Below are positions 61,199-64,000 of a stretch of 64,000 nt of DNA, in pieces. How positions within the stretch are numbered: the first letter of the stretch is position 1; the number at the start of each line of letters is the position of its first letter. The notes under the pieces are model-generated. The model made no database searches. It worked only from the letters and a program-made list of their open reading frames with translations, and was not told where the DNA came from. The DNA comes from Hymenobacter tibetensis (GTDB taxonomy: Bacteria; Bacteroidota; Bacteroidia; Cytophagales; Hymenobacteraceae), in the NCBI RefSeq assembly GCF_022827545.1, contig NZ_CP094670.1, positions 67,838 to 131,837 of the forward strand, read 5' to 3'. Position numbers and translations under genes: made by a program.

Positions 61199-64000
61199 AT
61201 GCAGAGTCGATACAGCAATTTATTGGTGGCCGCTGGGCTGCTACTTGGTGGGGTAAGTGCCTGCCAGCAAGTGCCCACCCCGAGTGCCACCCGTCCCACG
61301 GCTCCCGCAGCATCCCCCTGGCCGACCGTTACCACCCAAATGCGCCCCTGGACCCGCTGGTGGTGGATGGGTAGCGCGGTGGATGCCCGAAACTTGCGCC
61401 TGCAACTCAACCAGTTCAAAGAAGCGGGCTTGGGTGGGGCAGAAATTACGCCTATTTACGGCGCCGTCGGCTACGAGCAGCAGTACCTCGATTTTCTGTC
61501 GCCCAGCTGGCTGAAGATGCTACACACCACTACCCACACGGCGGATAGTTTGGGCTTGGGTATAGATATGAATCTGGGTACCGGCTGGCCGTATGGCGGG
61601 CCTCAAATCCAGCCGGAACAGGCAGCTAGCAAGCTGGTAGTGCAGAAATATGCGCTTGCGGCGGGGCAGAGCCTCAAGCAGAAAGTAGTGCTGCAAGACC
61701 CCAAACATCCCGGCCGCGCCCCGCTAGTGGCCCTGACGGCCTACGGCAGCAAAGGCGAGCGGTTGGATTTGCGCAGTAAAGTCACCACCGACGGAACGCT
61801 CAACTGGCAGCCAACCGCTGGCAGCTGGGAACTGTACGCGGCTTTCGGCGGCAACACCCGCCAAATGGTAAAGCGCGCTGCTCCCGGCGGCGCTGGGCTG
61901 GTGCTCGACCACCTGTCACCGGAGGCGCTAAAAACCTACCTCAACCGCTTCGACCAAGCCTTTGCCAGTCAACCCACCGGGGTGCGGTCCTTTTTCAACG
62001 ACAGCTACGAAGTGTACGGCGCCGACTTCACCCCGCGCCTGCTCGACGAGTTTGAGCGGCGTCGAGGCTATGATGTGCGGCCCTACCTGCGCGAGCTAAC
62101 AAGCCAAAGCACCACCGACCAAGCGGCCCGCCTGCGCGACGACTACCGCGAAACCATGGCCGAGCTTGTGCAGGAAAACTTTGTTACCCCCTGGACAACC
62201 TGGATTCACGGCAAAAAAGGCTTGGCGCGCAACCAGTCCCACGGCTTTCCCGGCAATCTGCTCGACCTCTACGCCACCGTCGACATCCCCGAGTGCGAAA
62301 CGTTTGGTATCACGCGCTTCCCCATTCCCGGCATGCGCTACTATTCCGAGGAAGCCGCCTACAAAAATCCGCCACCCGATTTGGTGATGCTGAAATTTGC
62401 GTCGTCGGCGGGCCATGTACTGGGCAAGCCGCTGGTGTCGTCGGAGACGTTTACGTGGTTGGGCGAGCATTTCAAAGTGCCACTAGCCAACTGCAAGCCC
62501 GAGGTGGAGCAGGTGTTTTTAGCGGGCGTCAACCATGTGTTTTATCATGGCACCACCTACTCGCCAACGGAAGCTAAATGGCCGGGCTGGCTGTTCTACG
62601 CCTCCACCGAGTTTGTGCCAGCCAATAGCTGGTGGCCCCACCTGACGGGCCTCAACGACTACATCACCCGTTGCCAATCGGTGCTGCAAGCTGGCCGCCC
62701 CGAAAGCGACGTACTTCTCTACTGGCCTGTCTATGACGTGCGCCACCATGCCCCACCCGACAAGCTGGAGATGCTCATTAGCATCCACACCATTGATGAA
62801 TGGCTGCAACCCACGGCGTTCTATCAGGATGCGCAGCAGCTAATAAAGCGTGGGTACGCGGTTGATTTTGTGTCCGATAAGCTTCTGCAACAGTCCCAGG
62901 TAAGTGGTGGCCGGTTACAAGTGGCGCCTCAGGGGGCGGTTTACCAGGCGTTGGTCGTGCCTAAGGTTGCTTTCATGCCGGTCGAGACCCTGGAAAATAT
63001 TGTGCAACGGGCGCGACAAGGCGCCACTGTTATCCTCCAAGAGTTGCCCACCGATGTACCCGGCCTGCACCAGCTCGAAACCCGCCGGCAGCGGCTGCGC
63101 GCTATCACAGCTGCCCTAAATTTCCGGACCGTTGGCGCGGGCGTGCAGCAAGCGGAAGTAGGAAGCGGCCGGGTGCTACTGGCTCCCAACGTGCAACAGG
63201 CCCTGGAATACCGCAACATCACCCGCGAAACCCTCACCGACTCGGGCCTGAAATTCATCCGGCGCGCGGTGCCCGACGGCCGCTACTACTACCTCGTCAA
63301 CCATACAGCCACTGCCCTAGACTCCTGGGTGGCGCTGAACACCACTGCGAACTCAATGCTGCTACTCGACCCACAAACTGGTCGGAGCGGCGTAGCGGCC
63401 AGTAAGCGGGAAGGCAACTCGACCAGCGTCCGGCTACAGCTTCAGCCCGGCGAGGCCATGATTGTGAAAACCAGCACTACTCCGGCCGCTGGTCCGTTGT
63501 GGCCCTACTTAACGCCAACTGGGACAGCGCAGCCTGTTGCTGGCCCTTGGAAGGTGCGTTTCACGGAGGGTGGCCCAGCGCTACCCAAAGCGCAACAGCT
63601 AAGCCATCTGGTTTCCTGGACCCAGCTGCCCGACACTAGTGCCGCCCGCTTTTCCGGCCGCGCCGAGTACACTACCACGTTTACGCTGCCAACCAAAGCG
63701 CCCGCAGACTATCTGCTGAAGCTAGGCGACGTGCGCGAAAGCGCCCACGTATGGGTCAACGGCCACGACGCAGGCGTGGTGTGGAGTTTCCCACACGAGT
63801 GCCACATCGGCCCCTACTTAAAGAAGGGCCGCAACGAGCTGAAAATCGAGGTGGCTAACCTAATGGCCAACCATATCATTGATTTAGACAAGCGCAAAGT
63901 AGCTTGGCGCAAGTATCATGAAATCAATTTCGTAACGCTGGCTTACGAGCCCTTTGATGCCGCCACTTGGTCGTGGCAACCTTCAGGCTTGCTAGGCCCG
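61199..64000 (+). CDS. GH106-like alpha-L-rhamnosidase lipoprotein (partial, runs off the window)
   Basis: The frame opens at the ATG at 61199 and stays open to the last base (934 codons), so the C-terminus lies outside. The leader ends in a lipobox, GGVSA-Cys22. Early family signs are RPWTRWWWMGSAVDARNLRL and KEAGLGGAEITPIYG, then LGLGIDMNLGTGWPYGGPQI, FFNDSYEVYGADFTPRLLDE, SSETFTWLGEHFK and a late GH2-like beta-sandwich (ESAHVWVNGHDAGVVW). This is the order seen in GH106 alpha-L-rhamnosidases. It follows the GH2 gene by 220 bases, the third enzyme of the locus. Substrate inferred: rhamnose-capped side chains. Confidence 0.85.
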   Translation, partial: MQSRYSNLLVAAGLLLGGVSACQQVPTPSATRPTAPAASPWPTVTTQMRPWTRWWWMGSAVDARNLRLQLNQFKEAGLGGAEITPIYGAVGYEQQYLDFLSPSWLKMLHTTTHTADSLGLGIDMNLGTGWPYGGPQIQPEQAASKLVVQKYALAAGQSLKQKVVLQDPKHPGRAPLVALTAYGSKGERLDLRSKVTTDGTLNWQPTAGSWELYAAFGGNTRQMVKRAAPGGAGLVLDHLSPEALKTYLNRFDQAFASQPTGVRSFFNDSYEVYGADFTPRLLDEFERRRGYDVRPYLRELTSQSTTDQAARLRDDYRETMAELVQENFVTPWTTWIHGKKGLARNQSHGFPGNLLDLYATVDIPECETFGITRFPIPGMRYYSEEAAYKNPPPDLVMLKFASSAGHVLGKPLVSSETFTWLGEHFKVPLANCKPEVEQVFLAGVNHVFYHGTTYSPTEAKWPGWLFYASTEFVPANSWWPHLTGLNDYITRCQSVLQAGRPESDVLLYWPVYDVRHHAPPDKLEMLISIHTIDEWLQPTAFYQDAQQLIKRGYAVDFVSDKLLQQSQVSGGRLQVAPQGAVYQALVVPKVAFMPVETLENIVQRARQGATVILQELPTDVPGLHQLETRRQRLRAITAALNFRTVGAGVQQAEVGSGRVLLAPNVQQALEYRNITRETLTDSGLKFIRRAVPDGRYYYLVNHTATALDSWVALNTTANSMLLLDPQTGRSGVAASKREGNSTSVRLQLQPGEAMIVKTSTTPAAGPLWPYLTPTGTAQPVAGPWKVRFTEGGPALPKAQQLSHLVSWTQLPDTSAARFSGRAEYTTTFTLPTKAPADYLLKLGDVRESAHVWVNGHDAGVVWSFPHECHIGPYLKKGRNELKIEVANLMANHIIDLDKRKVAWRKYHEINFVTLAYEPFDAATWSWQPSGLLGP

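Noticed and set aside
1..64000. CRISPR arrays, insertion sequences, integrases, rRNA genes
   Set aside because: No regularly spaced repeats, transposase motifs, attachment-site duplications or rRNA-like stretches were seen while reading the window.

Overview
The window is high-GC (roughly 60%) bacterial DNA from a member of the Bacteroidota, most likely a Hymenobacter-like organism of the Cytophagales. This rests on three SusC/SusD outer-membrane pairs, a FecR anti-sigma with an ECF sigma factor, many secreted glycoside hydrolases, Bacteroidota-type promoter octamers (TAnnTTTG) and very few Shine-Dalgarno sequences. The genus is inferred from gene content and style, not from a marker gene.

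Region 1 (about 0.1-16.5 kb) is a pectin / rhamnogalacturonan utilisation locus in two divergent arms. The minus arm reads DUF2264, DUF4861, GH28 polygalacturonase. The plus arm reads SusC, SusD, a decayed GH35 beta-galactosidase remnant, GH2 beta-glucuronidase, GH43, GH105 unsaturated-uronyl hydrolase and a second GH43. It is closed by a perfect 54-bp palindrome.

Region 2 (16.7-23.5 kb) is a run of regulators and small enzymes: a Dabb protein, an AraC regulator, an NmrA/QOR2-like reductase, a Crp/Fnr regulator, a RidA-like protein, a small lipoprotein and a HelD-type RNA-polymerase-recycling helicase. A textbook TGTGA-N6-TCACA box directly follows the Crp/Fnr stop codon.

Region 3 (23.9-35.6 kb) holds an orphan SusC/SusD pair with no enzymes, a small unknown protein with a PAS-PAS protein, a convergent RsbQ-like alpha/beta hydrolase, an AraC regulator with a downstream SDR gene (separated by a 21-bp-spaced direct repeat), and a saccharopine-dehydrogenase-like protein.

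Region 4 (36.4-47.6 kb) looks like an oxidative sugar-processing cluster: DUF6807, three Gfo/Idh/MocA oxidoreductases (two with Tat-type leaders, one with an ordinary one), a bicupin, a DUF1080 (3-keto-disaccharide hydrolase family) lipoprotein, an AraC regulator and a YtcJ-type amidohydrolase.

Region 5 (47.7-64 kb) is a second polysaccharide locus under trans-envelope control: ECF sigma factor (minus), FecR, SusC with an N-terminal STN signalling domain, SusD, GH115 alpha-glucuronidase, a multidomain GH2 and a GH106-like alpha-L-rhamnosidase that runs off the right edge. The enzymes point to a glucuronic-acid- and possibly rhamnose-bearing plant polysaccharide or gum.

I saw no tRNA, rRNA, CRISPR array, transposase or integrase.
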